Assembly (NCBI GenBank): GCA_965221135.1
Contig: CBDCRZ010000118.1
Location: 1-64,000, forward strand
Direction of reading: 5' to 3'
Source: Sansalvadorimonas sp965221135
GTDB taxonomy: Bacteria > Pseudomonadota > Gammaproteobacteria > Pseudomonadales > Endozoicomonadaceae
Length of the DNA stretch: 64,000 nucleotides
In this document: positions 44,194 to 54,142 of the stretch, piece by piece
Layout of the letters: each line of letters opens with the position of its first letter
How positions within the stretch are numbered: the stretch's first letter is position 1
The notes under the pieces: generated by a model
Told to the model about the DNA's origin: nothing
Database searches by the model: none
Seen by the model: only the letters and a program-made list of their open reading frames with translations
Made by a program: the position numbers and the translations under genes

Positions 44194-44990
44194 TTATTTT
44201 GAGCCGGACTGTAACCTAAGCCTGGGAAGCTCGCTTAACAAGGGTGTTTCCTCATTGTCTTTGGTGGTTATCACTGGCCGGGAGCGTTTACGTTTATAAG
44301 TTTGACGGTACTCCGTGAGTGTATTGATAGTGACTGTGTATTTTTGCCACTCGTCAGGATCAACGAACTGGCAAGGTCTTGCTCTTTTTGCAGCCGCCCG
44401 CGGGCTTCTAGTGAAAAACCAATAAAATCGCCACTTTATAGATTGATCCGCCCCGGCCTGGAGCAAAATCTTAACCACCTCGGAGTGGCCGTTCTGAGCC
44501 GCTACATATAGAGGCGTGACACCATCATTTCTTGGTTGATTCACATCAGCCCCGGCCTGAATCAGAATCTCCACGGCCTCGGCATGACCATTTTGGCTGG
44601 CTATATAGAGAGGTGTCGCTCCATTATCATTGCCTTGATTTAAATCAGCCCGGCCTTAATGAGAAGTTTTACTCCAGCGGTATGGCCTTTCTGAGATGCG
44701 ACCCAAAGACCTGAAACCCTGTCTCCCCTGCAACCTCTAATAAATTCATCGTTTGGCTTAAAGCCCTTCTGGCTCAGCCAATACTCCATAACATCAACAC
44801 GTCCCTGCCGACAGGCCGCCAGAAACTGGTGTTCATCTGGGTAGTCTTGCACGAAAGCCTCCTCATCATTCGGTGTCGGCCTCCAGTCGGGCGCTTCCCA
44901 CCACTCTTCAGCCCGTGCAAACAGAACCACCGAAAGGCAGAGGAAAAATACTGCATAGGAAAACAGGCATTGTGCACCGACTCTTTTCAT
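44194..44990 (-). pseudogene. Ankyrin-repeat gene Ank2, frameshifted and shorter
   Basis: Start ATG 44990 (MKRVGAQCLFSYAVFFLCLS signal). The N-terminal part is like Ank1 up to KLLIKAG. There a one-base deletion (CAGCCCGG for CAGCCCCGG on the plus strand, near 44651) causes a stop at 44640. The rest, ILIQAGADVNQPRNDGVTPL, YVAAQNGHSEVVKILLQAGA and the same basic tail as Ank1, lies in the other frame (44194-44574). Only about three repeats remain in all. Confidence 0.82.
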
Positions 44991-45030
44991 AAGCCAATTC
45001 TTCTTAGACATACCCAAAAGGACTAACGGT

Positions 45031-45369
45031 ATGGCAATCAACAAGGAAAATATCAAGTTGTTCACATCCCAAAGGCTCTCCGACGAAGACGACGGTGGAG
45101 GCCGGGCAACAGGTCATGTAGTGGCCGATGGGCAGGCCAATAACCTGTTCCGGGATATCAGCCACATAGGCCGAACGGTCGGTGATGGCTCTATGCGTAA
45201 GGGTTTATGGGGGGCAGCACCGATAACACTGATCCTTACCTTAGGCTCCGCGATCTTCACCCAGGCTCCCGAAGAGGAACGTGTCGGTCGTTGCTGCCAG
45301 ACCAACCCCGATGACTCTGACTTCTATGCCGTGGTTATTCGGCTGTTGACTGTGGCATCAGAGAAATAA
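45031..45369 (+). pseudogene. Fused fragments of two phage tail genes, copy b
   Basis: One open frame of 112 codons: it starts like the 401-residue tail protein (AINKENIKLFTSQRLSDEDD) and ends like the 128-residue one (DSDFYAVVIRLLTVASEK). It is the same fusion as copy a but open throughout. The junction falls near PEEERVGRCC. It has a start codon and GGACTAACGGT upstream, so it could be translated. Confidence 0.78.
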
Positions 45370-45372
45370 GGC

Positions 45373-46677
45373 TTATTGGGATTTATCTTTCAATGAAAGC
45401 CGTCCCATTAGCGGAGTCACTGTATTTTTTATTTCGGCCATATCAACAGCCGGATCGAAATAAACCGTAGTACCAGTCGATGGTGCTATTTTCTGATTTT
45501 TCCTAACTTTTACTGCGGACTTTAAAATTTCAATTACCTGATCGTAGCGAGCATGTTTTTCAGGGTTCATTCTTTTCAGTAAGGGGCGTGCATGTCTGGC
45601 AGTTGTCAGAGGGCTCTGGGTTATAAAAAAACCGACGTGCCACTTTCGTGTTGGATCAGCCCCGGCCTTAACAAGAATCTTTACTATCTCGACATGACCA
45701 TTTTGACAGGCTATAAACAAAGGTGTTACATCTTGCCAGGTTTGATTCAAATCAGCCCCGGCATTAACGAGAATTTTTGCTATCTCGGCATGCCCGTTTT
45801 GGCTGACCATAAATAGAGGTGGTGGACTGTTCCTGGTTTGATTCAAATCAGCCCCGGCATCAACGAAAATTTTTGCTATCTTGGCATGACCGTTTTGGCT
45901 GGCCATAAATAGAGGTGTTGCACCTTTCCAGGTTTGATTCAAATCAGCTCCAGCCTTAACCAAAATCTCCACTACCTCAACATGACCATTTTGGCTGGCT
46001 TGAAACAGAGGTGTTGCACCTTTCCAGGTTTGATTCAAATCAGCTCCAGCCTTAACCAAAATCTCCACTACCTCAACATGACCACCGTGGCTGGCTTTAA
46101 ACAGAGGTGTTGCACCGTTACAGGTTTGATTCAAATCAGCTCCAGCTTTAACCAAAATCTCCACTACCTCAACATGACCACCGTGGCTGGCTTTAAACAG
46201 AGGTGTTGCACCGTTCCAGGTTTGATTCAAATCAGCTCCGGCCTTAACCAGAATCTCCATCACCTCGACAAGACCTTCTTGGCTGGCGATACAGAGAGGT
46301 GTCGCTCCATCATCAGTGGCTTGATTCACATCAGCCCCGGCCTTAATGAGAAGTTTCAGTCCATCGTTATGACCGCAATCAGATGCCATCCTAAGACCTG
46401 AAACCTTTTTTCCCGTGTAACCGCTAATAAATTTATCGTTTGGCCTAAAGCCCTTCTGGCTCAGCCAATACTCCATAACATCAACACGCCCTTGCCGACA
46501 GGCCGCAAGGAACTGGTGTTCACCTGGGAGGCCTTGCACGAAAGCCTTCTCATCACTTGATGTCTGCCTCCAGTCGGGCGCTTCCCACCACTCTCCAGCC
46601 CGTGCAAAAAGAATCACTGAAAGACAGAGGAAAAATACTGCATAGGAAAACAGGCCTTGTGCACCGACTCTTTTCAT
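45373..46677 (-). CDS. Exported ankyrin-repeat protein Ank3
   Basis: 434 residues from ATG 46677, matching the start of Ank1 and Ank2 (MKRVGAQGLFSYAVFFLCLS signal peptide). The linker LPGEHQFLAACRQGRVDVME is followed by about eight ankyrin repeats with the consensus ATPLFxASxxGHVEVVEILVKAGADLNQT; several are almost identical, showing recent repeat copying. The C-terminal tail differs from Ank1 (KHARYDQVIEILKSAVKVRK, DPAVDMAEIKNTVTPLMGRL). It is the longest of the three paralogues and intact. Confidence 0.88.
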   Translation of the reverse strand: MKRVGAQGLFSYAVFFLCLSVILFARAGEWWEAPDWRQTSSDEKAFVQGLPGEHQFLAACRQGRVDVMEYWLSQKGFRPNDKFISGYTGKKVSGLRMASDCGHNDGLKLLIKAGADVNQATDDGATPLCIASQEGLVEVMEILVKAGADLNQTWNGATPLFKASHGGHVEVVEILVKAGADLNQTCNGATPLFKASHGGHVEVVEILVKAGADLNQTWKGATPLFQASQNGHVEVVEILVKAGADLNQTWKGATPLFMASQNGHAKIAKIFVDAGADLNQTRNSPPPLFMVSQNGHAEIAKILVNAGADLNQTWQDVTPLFIACQNGHVEIVKILVKAGADPTRKWHVGFFITQSPLTTARHARPLLKRMNPEKHARYDQVIEILKSAVKVRKNQKIAPSTGTTVYFDPAVDMAEIKNTVTPLMGRLSLKDKSQ

Positions 46678-46717
46678 AAGCCAATTCCCCTTACACATAC
46701 CCAAAAGGACTAACGGT

Positions 46718-47923
46718 ATGGCAATCAACAAGGAAAATATCAAGTTATTCGCATCCCAAAGACTCACCGACGAGGACGACGGCGGAGGCCGGGCCACTGG
46801 GAATGTTGTGGCCGACGGGCAGGTCAATAATCTGTTCCGGGATCTTGGCCGAATAGACCGAACGGTCGGTGATGTCTCTATGCGGAAGGTATTTGTGGGT
46901 GTGGGCACCGATAACGCAGACCTGTACCTTGGCGCTCATGCCATTCTCACAGTGGCTCCGGAAGATGAACGTGTCGGCGTGGTGCTGTTCAATACCGAAA
47001 ACCAGATTGATGAACGGGCCGATGCCCGTAACCGCATTGAGAGTTATGTGGTGCCAGCCGTGGATACCAACTGGCAGTTGCTAGGCAACCAACTGGTGGG
47101 GCAACGCACGCTGCTGGCGATTCAACGTGAAGAACACCGGCTGCCGGAAATTGGTGAGGTGTACCGGCTCCTGAATGAGGCGACAGGTGATGAGCAGTAT
47201 GTGCGTATCATCAGCGTGGAAGGCAGAATGGAAACTTTCACCTATGCGGTGTCGTCTGACTCCTATGTGGACTTTGAACGGCGGAGGCTGCAGCCTGGAC
47301 TCTCCGCTCCCCTGAAGGTCACCTTTCCCGGTGGTGTGGCGACACCCGGCGGGACGATTGGCCAGAACGGCGACATCCCCTCCCGCATTCAAACGACACA
47401 GGTGGCTGACGCAGCCCGCTACTATGGCCTGCAATCGCTCAAGGTCGATGCGTCCCAGAATGACCTGACCTTTAAGGTGAACAGCGTGTATGGGGAGATG
47501 GTCCTCAGGGCCCGCTCGGAAACCCCGCTAATCAATCAGGACGGCACCTATAGCGCTCGCGTGGTGCATCCGGTCTCACCCGGGAGCCGGAGTGTGAGTT
47601 TGTCGTTCGGTTTGATCAGTGGCAACCAGTCCCGCGCTTACCTGCAAACCGGCGCTGTACCGAAAACGGTGACGCTCAGCATTGCTGGTGGCGACTATAC
47701 CGATGCTGGCGACGGGACGTTCCAACACTCCAGCGGCACCCACTCGTTCGAGAAGATCATCATTGATTACGAGAGTGGGCAGATTGATGCCCTCAAGACC
47801 TCCGGCTCCTTTACCTCTGGTGCCTCGGCCAGCTATCGGCCCGGAGCAGTGGCGACCGGTGTTATGTACTCGGAAGACCTGGAGATCACCAATCAGAATC
47901 GTGGTTTCTCTTATACTCGATAA
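46718..47923 (+). CDS. Phage tail protein, full-length source of the fragments
   Basis: 401 residues, start ATG 46718. Beta-rich text (VFVGVGTDNADLYLGAHAIL, YVVPAVDTNWQLLGNQLVGQ, RLLNEATGDEQYVRIISVEG, GLQSLKVDASQNDLTF, VVHPVSPGSRSVSLSFGLIS) fits a tail-tip or baseplate protein of this phage type; no precise family recognised. It ends shortly before a transposase gene, so its C-terminus may be cut by that insertion. Its first 55 codons are duplicated at 43844 and 45031. Confidence 0.65.
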   Translation: MAINKENIKLFASQRLTDEDDGGGRATGNVVADGQVNNLFRDLGRIDRTVGDVSMRKVFVGVGTDNADLYLGAHAILTVAPEDERVGVVLFNTENQIDERADARNRIESYVVPAVDTNWQLLGNQLVGQRTLLAIQREEHRLPEIGEVYRLLNEATGDEQYVRIISVEGRMETFTYAVSSDSYVDFERRRLQPGLSAPLKVTFPGGVATPGGTIGQNGDIPSRIQTTQVADAARYYGLQSLKVDASQNDLTFKVNSVYGEMVLRARSETPLINQDGTYSARVVHPVSPGSRSVSLSFGLISGNQSRAYLQTGAVPKTVTLSIAGGDYTDAGDGTFQHSSGTHSFEKIIIDYESGQIDALKTSGSFTSGASASYRPGAVATGVMYSEDLEITNQNRGFSYTR

Positions 47924-47938
47924 TGCAGTTTTTAGTGG

Positions 47939-49536
47939 TTGACTCGAAAAGGATTTCTTGAAAGGAGAGCCAGACTACTGCCGCAGCTCGGTATCAAGCC
48001 CTGCAGGATACTTTCAGCACCACAACAGCAGACTGGTCAGGTAAGATTGACGCTCAACCCACTGTTTCGCAAGTTGTATCTGTGCTCATTCGCCCCCTCT
48101 CTCGTGACCGAATTTATTGGTGCCCTTGATCAATCCCTGGCTATCATCAAATCTTCAGCCCGTCTTACAGCACGCCAAAAGACAGGGCTGGTGATGATTC
48201 TGGTCGGCATCATTGTCACCGAGACTTTAAACTGGGCTGCCTTTGAACGCAGAAGCGCAGGGAAGGGGAAACCCAGTCAGCTTCGCTGGATCTTCTATAA
48301 CGCCAAGATCAGCTGGCACCTGCTGCTCCAGGCCAGCATCAAAAAGATAGTAGCAACTTACCAGATCACCAGTGGAACGCGGGTTATTGATGACACCGGC
48401 AAGAAGCTGACAAAAAGAACGTCCAAAATCCCAGGAACACATAAGGTCAAGGCGACAGGGGGCTACTACAACGGACAGGAGCTGGTCTTCATGACCCTTG
48501 TCACTGAGACGGTGACTCTTCCTGTTGATTTTCGGTTCTACACGCCTGATCCGGAGATGTCAGCCTGGCGCAAGCAAAACAAGGTTCTCAAGGTGCAAGG
48601 CATTCCAGCCCGCGAGCGGCCTGCAAAACCGGCCCCTGATCACGATAACTTTCCCACCCTGCAAGCCCTGTCGCTGGATATGATCAGGTCGTTTGTGTCT
48701 GGGTTTCCAGCACTGCGAATACGGGCTGTGCTGGCCGATGCCCTTTACGGACGAGTGAGTTTGTCGATACGGCCTCAGCGCTGACGGGAGGGGGCCAGAT
48801 TGTCAGCCAACTGCGTTCGACACAAATCGTCTCAAGCAGGAACTCAACAGCCAGGTTACAAAGTTACTTTTCTCGCCAGTCTGGAGTCGACACCGATCTT
48901 ATCATCCGAGGCGGGGAGCCTAAGCCTGTCATCATGCTGGCGGCCCGGCTTTATGTTAAAGCCCACGGCAAGTGTCGTTTTGTTGTGGCGTTGAAGTATG
49001 CGGGAGAAGACGACTTCCGTTTCCTGGTAGCTTCTGATCTGTCATGGCGTCATATAGACATTGCCAGACTGTACTCTCTGAGGTGGTTGGTCGAGGTTTG
49101 CATTCAGGACTGGAAAAAGTGCGGTGGCTGGAACAGGTTGAGCAAACAGCAAGGCGTTGAAGGATCGGAGCGTGGCCTGATCGTGAGCCTGTTGTGGGAT
49201 CATCTCCTGTTGCAGCATCCGGAACAGATCGCCCTGTTGACAAACAAACAGCCCGGGTTGCCCGCTGGCTGGCTGACCGAACGCCTCAAGGTTGAGTTGC
49301 TGACGGAAGCGATTGAATACGTGGTGACAGCAGATGACCCGGAAGAAGCTTTGAAGGTGCTCGGGTCATCCCTGCGAGAAACTTTACCAACCCGTTCCCC
49401 CAGCAAACACATGGCTGGGCGGGATATTGGGTGTCAGGAGCCCGGCCCGTCACTGAAGCATCATGCCCAAGCGGTAGAGGAGCGGTTTAGTATTCAGCGA
49501 CGAAGTCAAGATATAAAAACTGCGTTATCGAGTGTG
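47939..49536 (+). pseudogene. IS4-like transposase, frameshifted
   Basis: Text of a DDE transposase of IS4/IS701 style: NPLFRKLYLCSFAPSLVTEF, TARQKTGLVMILVGIIVTET, LNWAAFERRS, TRVIDDTGKKLTKRTSKIPG (first Asp), THKVKATGGYYNGQELVF, VDFRFYTPDPEMSAWRKQNK, then VLADALYG (second Asp). At about 48752 a one-base deletion shifts the frame. The remainder is GEFVDTASALTGGG, ARLYVKAHGKCRFVVALKYA, IARLYSLRWLVEVCIQDWKK (Glu region) to about 49530. No ATG fits the N-terminus, so that may be cut too. IS ends were not found; the right side is replaced by the group II intron. Confidence 0.75.
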
Positions 49537-50109
49537 TGCCGTAGGCACACAGAGAGAAAAGAAGGGAGTCTTTTCTTATCTGTGGCGAAGCTACAGAAAA
49601 GATGGCGGAGGGCCCGCCGGAGCCGGTCGTCGGAAACAGGCTTCAAACCACCTCAAGCGGCTTGTATTAAGAGTGCAGGTCGTGAGCGTTGAGGAAAAGT
49701 CGGACTTGATCCGGCAGGTACGGAACAGAGAGATGAGTAAACCCGAACCGCTGTTGAGGCGTCGTAACCAAGTTCTATAGACATCAAAACCGGGCTCCAC
49801 TCGATAGCCCGGGATCAGTCTGCAAGTGAAATCCGAATGCTGTGCAGGCGGTGTCCGGCGTGAAGGCGGCATGAATCTGTTTCAGGCTTTTCTGTGGAAC
49901 TGCGTGAACCAGTCTTGCAGATGCTAAGGGAGAACTCCAGGTGGCGATACCACAAGGGGCAGAGTACCAATGCTGCGCACTGGGGCGGAGCAGCCCGTAT
50001 GTAGTGAAGAAGCACCTGTAATGGGTGTGGAGCGAGGGGGCTGCGTCAGGTGGTTCTCATGGGTATTCAACTGACAGGGTCGTATGACAAAAGTCAGAAG
50101 GAGGTATTG

Positions 50110-51357
50110 ATGAGGACAAAACCATTTATCATTCCCAAGCAACAGGTGATGCAGGCGTACAGGCTCGTCAAAGCCAACGCAGGTGCCGCCGGTGTTGATC
50201 GTCAATCGCTGGAAGATTTTGAGAAAAATCTGAAAGACAATCTTTATAAAATCTGGAACCGGATGTCATCGGGGAGTTACTTTCCTCCTCCGGTGATGGC
50301 AGTCCCGATCAAAAAAAAGACAGGTGGCGTACGGATACTGGGAATCCCGACAGTGGGAGATCGAATCGCCCAAACGGTGGTAAAACTGCAATTTGAGCCA
50401 GAAGTTGAACCGTATTTTCTACCCGATTCTTACGGCTACAGGCCTAAGAAGTCGGCACTGGATGCGGTGGCTATTACCCGACAGAGATGTTGGAAATACG
50501 ACTGGGTGCTTGAGTTCGACATCAAAGGATTATTCGACCACATACCTCACGACCTGCTGATGAAAGCGGTTCTTAAACACACGAATTGTCCGTGGGTCAT
50601 CCTCTACATTAAACGCTGGATATCAGCGCCGATGCAGGGAAAGGACGGACAGCGGTGTGAAGGAAACTGCGGTACACCTCAGGGTGGGGTAATCAGTCCC
50701 GTATTAAGTAACCTGTTTCTGCATTATGTGTTCGATCAATGGATGCAACGCCACCATCCTGATGCCCCTTGGTGTCGCTATGCTGATGATGGGCTTGTTC
50801 ACTGTCGTACAGAGCAACAGGCACAGCAGTTGCTGAGTGTGTTGCGAGAGCGTTTTGCAGAATGTGGTTTAGAGCTGCATCCGGAAAAGACCAAGATTGT
50901 GTATTGCAAAGATGGAAACCGAAAGGGGCGTTATCATACGACGTCCTTCGACTTTTTAAGCTACACCTTCAAGCCGAGAGTGAGTTGGAATAAGAAGCAA
51001 AATTGCCCTTTCATCAGCTTCTCACCGGCGGTAAGTAAGTCGGCGTTGAAATCAATGCGATCTAAGACGAGAAAGTTGGGTGTGCGAAACCGAACGGATT
51101 TGGAGCTGATTGATATTGCCCGGTGGTTCAACCCGATTATTCAGGGTTGGATGAATTACTACGGCAAATTCAGAAAGTCGGCAATGCATGGGATGTGTAG
51201 ACACTTCAACATGACACTGGTGGCATGGGCGATGAAGAAATACAAACATCTTCGAGGCCGAAAGACGAAGACGGTGAAGCTCTTTGACAGGATTGTAGAG
51301 CGACCCCCGAACTTGTTTGCACATTGGCGCATGGGGATGGTGGGTGCGTTTGCCTGA
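50110..51357 (+). CDS. ltrA: Group II intron reverse transcriptase/maturase
   Basis: 415 residues from ATG 50110, with AAGGAGG just upstream; an earlier in-frame ATG at 50059 is less likely. RT motifs in order: AGAAGVDRQSLEDF (RT0), PPPVMAVPIKKKTGGVRILG (RT1-2), PYFLPDSYGYRPKKSALDAV (RT2a), LEFDIKGLFDHIPHDLL (RT3), GTPQGGVISPVLSNLFLHYV (RT4), WCRYADDGLVHC (RT5, Y224-A-D-D227), LHPEKTKIVYC (RT6) and DFLSYTF (RT7). The maturase (X) region follows with FNPIIQGWMNYYG. No HNH endonuclease domain is seen. The protein helps splice and move the intron. Confidence 0.93.
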   Translation: MRTKPFIIPKQQVMQAYRLVKANAGAAGVDRQSLEDFEKNLKDNLYKIWNRMSSGSYFPPPVMAVPIKKKTGGVRILGIPTVGDRIAQTVVKLQFEPEVEPYFLPDSYGYRPKKSALDAVAITRQRCWKYDWVLEFDIKGLFDHIPHDLLMKAVLKHTNCPWVILYIKRWISAPMQGKDGQRCEGNCGTPQGGVISPVLSNLFLHYVFDQWMQRHHPDAPWCRYADDGLVHCRTEQQAQQLLSVLRERFAECGLELHPEKTKIVYCKDGNRKGRYHTTSFDFLSYTFKPRVSWNKKQNCPFISFSPAVSKSALKSMRSKTRKLGVRNRTDLELIDIARWFNPIIQGWMNYYGKFRKSAMHGMCRHFNMTLVAWAMKKYKHLRGRKTKTVKLFDRIVERPPNLFAHWRMGMVGAFA

Positions 51358-51360
51358 TGG

Positions 51361-51394
51361 GAGCGGTATAAGCTGAGAGGTTTACGTACCGTTC
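51361..51394 (+). ncRNA. Group II intron domain V
   Basis: GAGCGGTATAAGC, a GAGA tetraloop (GNRA type), and GTTTACGTACCGTTC pair into the 34-base hairpin of domain V, with AGC at the catalytic triad place and a two-base CG bulge on the 3' side. Domain VI follows to about 51430 (GAGGGGCCGA pairing with TCGGTCTACTC, a bulged A being the branch point candidate). Confidence 0.88.
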
Positions 51395-51434
51395 TGCGAG
51401 GGGCCGATGGGGAAGTTCCGTCGGTCTACTCTCC

Positions 51435-52171
51435 TTATGGAATCCCGTACAGAGAAACACCCGACCGATTTGGCCAATCTACAGGGAGCCCGGTTTGTCT
51501 CGAGTGTCAAAACAGAGCAGGGAAAGCGCTGGAACGAATCCAAATTAAAGACATTAACAGGCGGCGACAAGATTTCAGCCCGATTTATGCGACAGGATTT
51601 TTTCGAATACACTCCTCAGTTCAAACTGGTCATTGCGGGTAACCATAAGCCCTCCATTCGGAACGTTGATGAAGCTATGAAGCGCAGGTTGCACCTGATT
51701 CCTTTAACCGTAAAAGTGCCTGATAAAAAGAAAGATCCGCACCTTTCAGAGAAACTCCTGAAAGAGCGTGATGGCATTCTGGCCTGGGCACTGCAAGGTT
51801 GTCTGCTCTGGCAAAAAGAAGGAATTAAGCCACCCGCGAGTGTTGTGAAAGCATCCCGGGAATACTTCGATAGTGAAGATGCCCTGGGGCAGTGGCTGGA
51901 GGAGCGGTGTGACTTGGGTAACCAGCGCAGGGAGGCGGTTTCCAGGTTGTATGCGGATTGGCAGGAATGGGCTGAAAAAAATGGTGAATTTACCGGGTCG
52001 ATAAAACGGTTCTCACAATTACTGCAATCAAGAAAGTTTGATCATTGCCGTTTTACCGGTGGTTTAAGGGGACTGACAGGTCTTTCTTTACGACCCAGAA
52101 CATCTGTGAAGTTTGGTGGATGCACGGCTGATCAATCAAAGGAAAATCAAAGGAAATTGGATGACAAGTGA
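51435..52171 (+). pseudogene. C-terminal part of a phage/plasmid primase (P4/D5 type SF3 helicase)
   Basis: The frame has no natural N-terminus: the intron precedes it. Text: HPTDLANLQGARFVSSVKTE, LKTLTGGDKISARFMRQDFF, FKLVIAGNHKPSI (sensor region with Asn), DEAMKRRLHLIPLTVKVP (arginine finger region) and a winged-helix tail up to 52171. This is the second half of an SF3 helicase domain; the Walker A part and the primase domain are missing from the window. It opens the second copy of the prophage late block. Confidence 0.8.
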
Positions 52172-52261
52172 CGGAAGGGACAGAGCTGCAGTATATCCTT
52201 CATGTACGCGCATATACGCGCAGCTATGAAACTTATACTGCAACCGTGTCTCTTCCGTCAC
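52168..52261. repeat. Long inverted repeat after the primase gene
   Basis: Two arms of about 28 bases: GTGACGGAAGGGACA, four bases, TGCAGTATA on the left; TATACTGCA, four bases, TGTCTCTTCCGTCAC on the right, one mismatch outside the four-base spacers. The centre holds CGCGCATATACGCGC. It begins over the primase stop codon. It may be an origin or operator of the phage. Confidence 0.7.
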
Positions 52262-52291
52262 TCCGTCTAGTGGAAGCTTGGGAGGGAAACC

Positions 52292-52687
52292 ATGACATCG
52301 GAGATTGAAGAGCTTGCAGAGCGTTATCGGGAAGCCTGGGTGATAGCCAGATGACTACCTACGGGCATCAGATTAAGTTATGGCTCCAGTTGGCCAGAGA
52401 TGAAGTTCGATCACCGTGAGCAGGTGCGGCGAGCTGAACGGGAAGTAATTTTTGTACGCCCTACCGCTGAGCAGGCAGACCGGCTGGTGGAGTGTATGAA
52501 CTGGCTGACGCCTCTGACAGTTGAGGAGCGCAATGTGATCTGGTTGAGGGCTTCTGGTCTGTCCTGGCGTCGGGTGGGAGAGCGACTGCAGGTGACCGCC
52601 AAAACGGCCAGAGTGCATTGGTGTCACGCCTTGAACCGGTTGCAAATCTACCGTTTGTCGAAAACATCACGGGTGATTTGTTCCTGA
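52292..52687 (+). pseudogene. DUF6362-type HTH gene, copy 2, with nonsense codon
   Basis: ATG 52292 after GGGAGGG, reading TSEIEELAERYREAWVIAR and then TGA at 52352-52354, where copy 1 has CGA (Arg). The rest of the frame is open and conserved (SSWPEMKFDHREQVRRAERE, LTVEERNVIWLRASGLSWRR, TAKTARVHWCHAL). A single C to T change inactivated it. A restart within the frame would lack the N-terminal helix. Confidence 0.85.
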
Positions 52688-52876
52688 TGATTCCCAATAA
52701 GCGACGAAGTCGGGTTATTGTTCCCGGTTGTCCTCTTTTGGCTCATTTCCCACTTTTGGCGTTTTTAATATAGATTTTCAGTAAGCTTGTGCAGAGCTGT
52801 ACCCAACACCCATTGACGCCTCGGATCATCTGATTCGGGGCGTTGTTGTTTCTGGAACAGTCCAGGGATGGAACCC

Positions 52877-53659
52877 ATGTCCGAAACGCCTCATCTTTTC
52901 GTCGAACAACTTGAACACTGGTCCGTCGCAGAGCTGGTGCCCTACGCAAAAAATGCCCGGACGCATTCGCCGGAACAGGTGAATCAAATTGCCCGTTCCA
53001 TCGAGAGCTTCGGTTTTGTGAATCCGGTGCTGGTGGCTGGCCATGGTCGTTTGCTGGCAGCGCAACAGCTGGGGATGGATCGCGTGCCAGTGATTGTGCT
53101 AGGGCATCTAGATGAGGTGCAGCGCAGGGCACTGGTTCTGGCAGATAACAAACTGGCTGAGAACGCAGGCTGGGATGAAGAGCTGCTCAAACTGGAACTC
53201 CAGGCGCTGGATGATCTGGACTTCGATCTCGATATCGTCGGTTTTTCCGATGAAGAGCTGGATGGGCTGTTGCTGGAAGAACCCGAAGGCAACACCGAAG
53301 ATGATCAGGTGCCAGAGGTTCAGGAACAGCCGGTCAGTAAAGCCGGTGACGTTTGGATACTTGGTTGCCATCGTCTGTTGTGTGGCAGCGCTACGGAATC
53401 CGATGATGTGAATCGTCTGATGGATGGCCAGCTGGCAGATATGGTGTTTACCGATCCGCCCTACAACGTCGATTACGCCAACCCGGAGAAAGACGGCAAA
53501 GCCAAAAAAGACCGACGCATTAAAAACGACAATCAGGGTAACGAGTTTCACGGATTTCTGCTGGCGGCCATGACCAACATGTTCACCGTCTGCAAGGGTG
53601 CAATCTACGTCTGCATGTCGTCTTCCGAGTTGGACACCTTGCAAAGCGTCTTTCGATGA
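52877..53659 (+). pseudogene. ParB-methyltransferase, copy 2, part before the stop
   Basis: Here the ParB-like domain and the first methylase motifs are in one frame, showing the ancestral fusion: VAELVPYAKNARTHSPEQVN, PVLVAGHGRLLAAQQLG (seven residues, GDDKVIV, missing against copy 1), ALVLADNKLAENAGWDEELL, PVSKAGDVWILGCHRLLCGS, VFTDPPYNVDY. Then the glycine codon GGA of copy 1 is TGA at 53657-53659. The truncated product keeps DPPY but loses the AdoMet motif. Confidence 0.87.
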
Positions 53660-54142
53660 GCCGGTGGTAAGTGGTCCACCTTTCTGATCTGGGCCAAGAA
53701 CACCTTTACTCTCGGTCGGGCTGATTACCAGCGCCAGTACGAACCCATTCTTTACGGCTGGAAAGAAGGCACCGATCACTTCTGGTGCGGTGCCCGAGAT
53801 CAGGGTGATGTCTGGTTCTTCAACAAGCCGGTGAAGAATGATCTCCACCCCACCATGAAGCCGGTTGAGCTGGTCGAACGGGCTGTTCGTAACTCCTCCA
53901 AGAGCAAGGATATTGTGCTGGATCTGTTTGGCGGCTCCGGCAGCACCCTCATCGCCTGTGAGAAAACCGGTCGGCAGGCAAGGCTGACAGAGCTCGATCC
54001 CAAATACGTCGATGTCATTGTACGACGTTGGGAAGAGTACACCGGCAAGGAAGCCACTCTCGAAGAGAGCAACCTGACGTTTATCCTGGTTGCTGCTGAA
54101 CAAGGAATTAACGATGACCGAAGTGATTCAACAGCGGCTTGA
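53660..54142 (+). pseudogene. ParB-methyltransferase, copy 2, part after the stop
   Basis: Same frame as the preceding part: GGKWSTFLIWAKNTFTLGRA, EPILYGWKEGTDHFWCG, HPTMKPVELVERAVRNSSKS, VLDLFGGSGSTLIACEKTGR. It holds the AdoMet-binding motif but no DPPY. With a start at GTG 53831 it would be too short to work. Copy 1 has the opposite defect (frameshift before the methylase), so neither copy encodes the fused enzyme. Confidence 0.85.

Larger units (their letters stand above)
49537..51434 (+). mobile_element. Group II intron
   Basis: About 1.9 kb. The likely 5' end is the GTGTG at 49535-49541, followed by a structured domain I region with no gene. The intron-encoded protein lies at 50110-51357, and domains V and VI lie directly behind it. 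The exons do not belong together: before the intron is transposase sequence, after it a primase gene. Ends are estimates within several bases. The ribozyme core looks intact. Confidence 0.8.

Noticed and set aside
49565..50049. Small open frames between the transposase and the maturase gene.
   Set aside because: This stretch is the structured 5' part of the group II intron and not expected to code.
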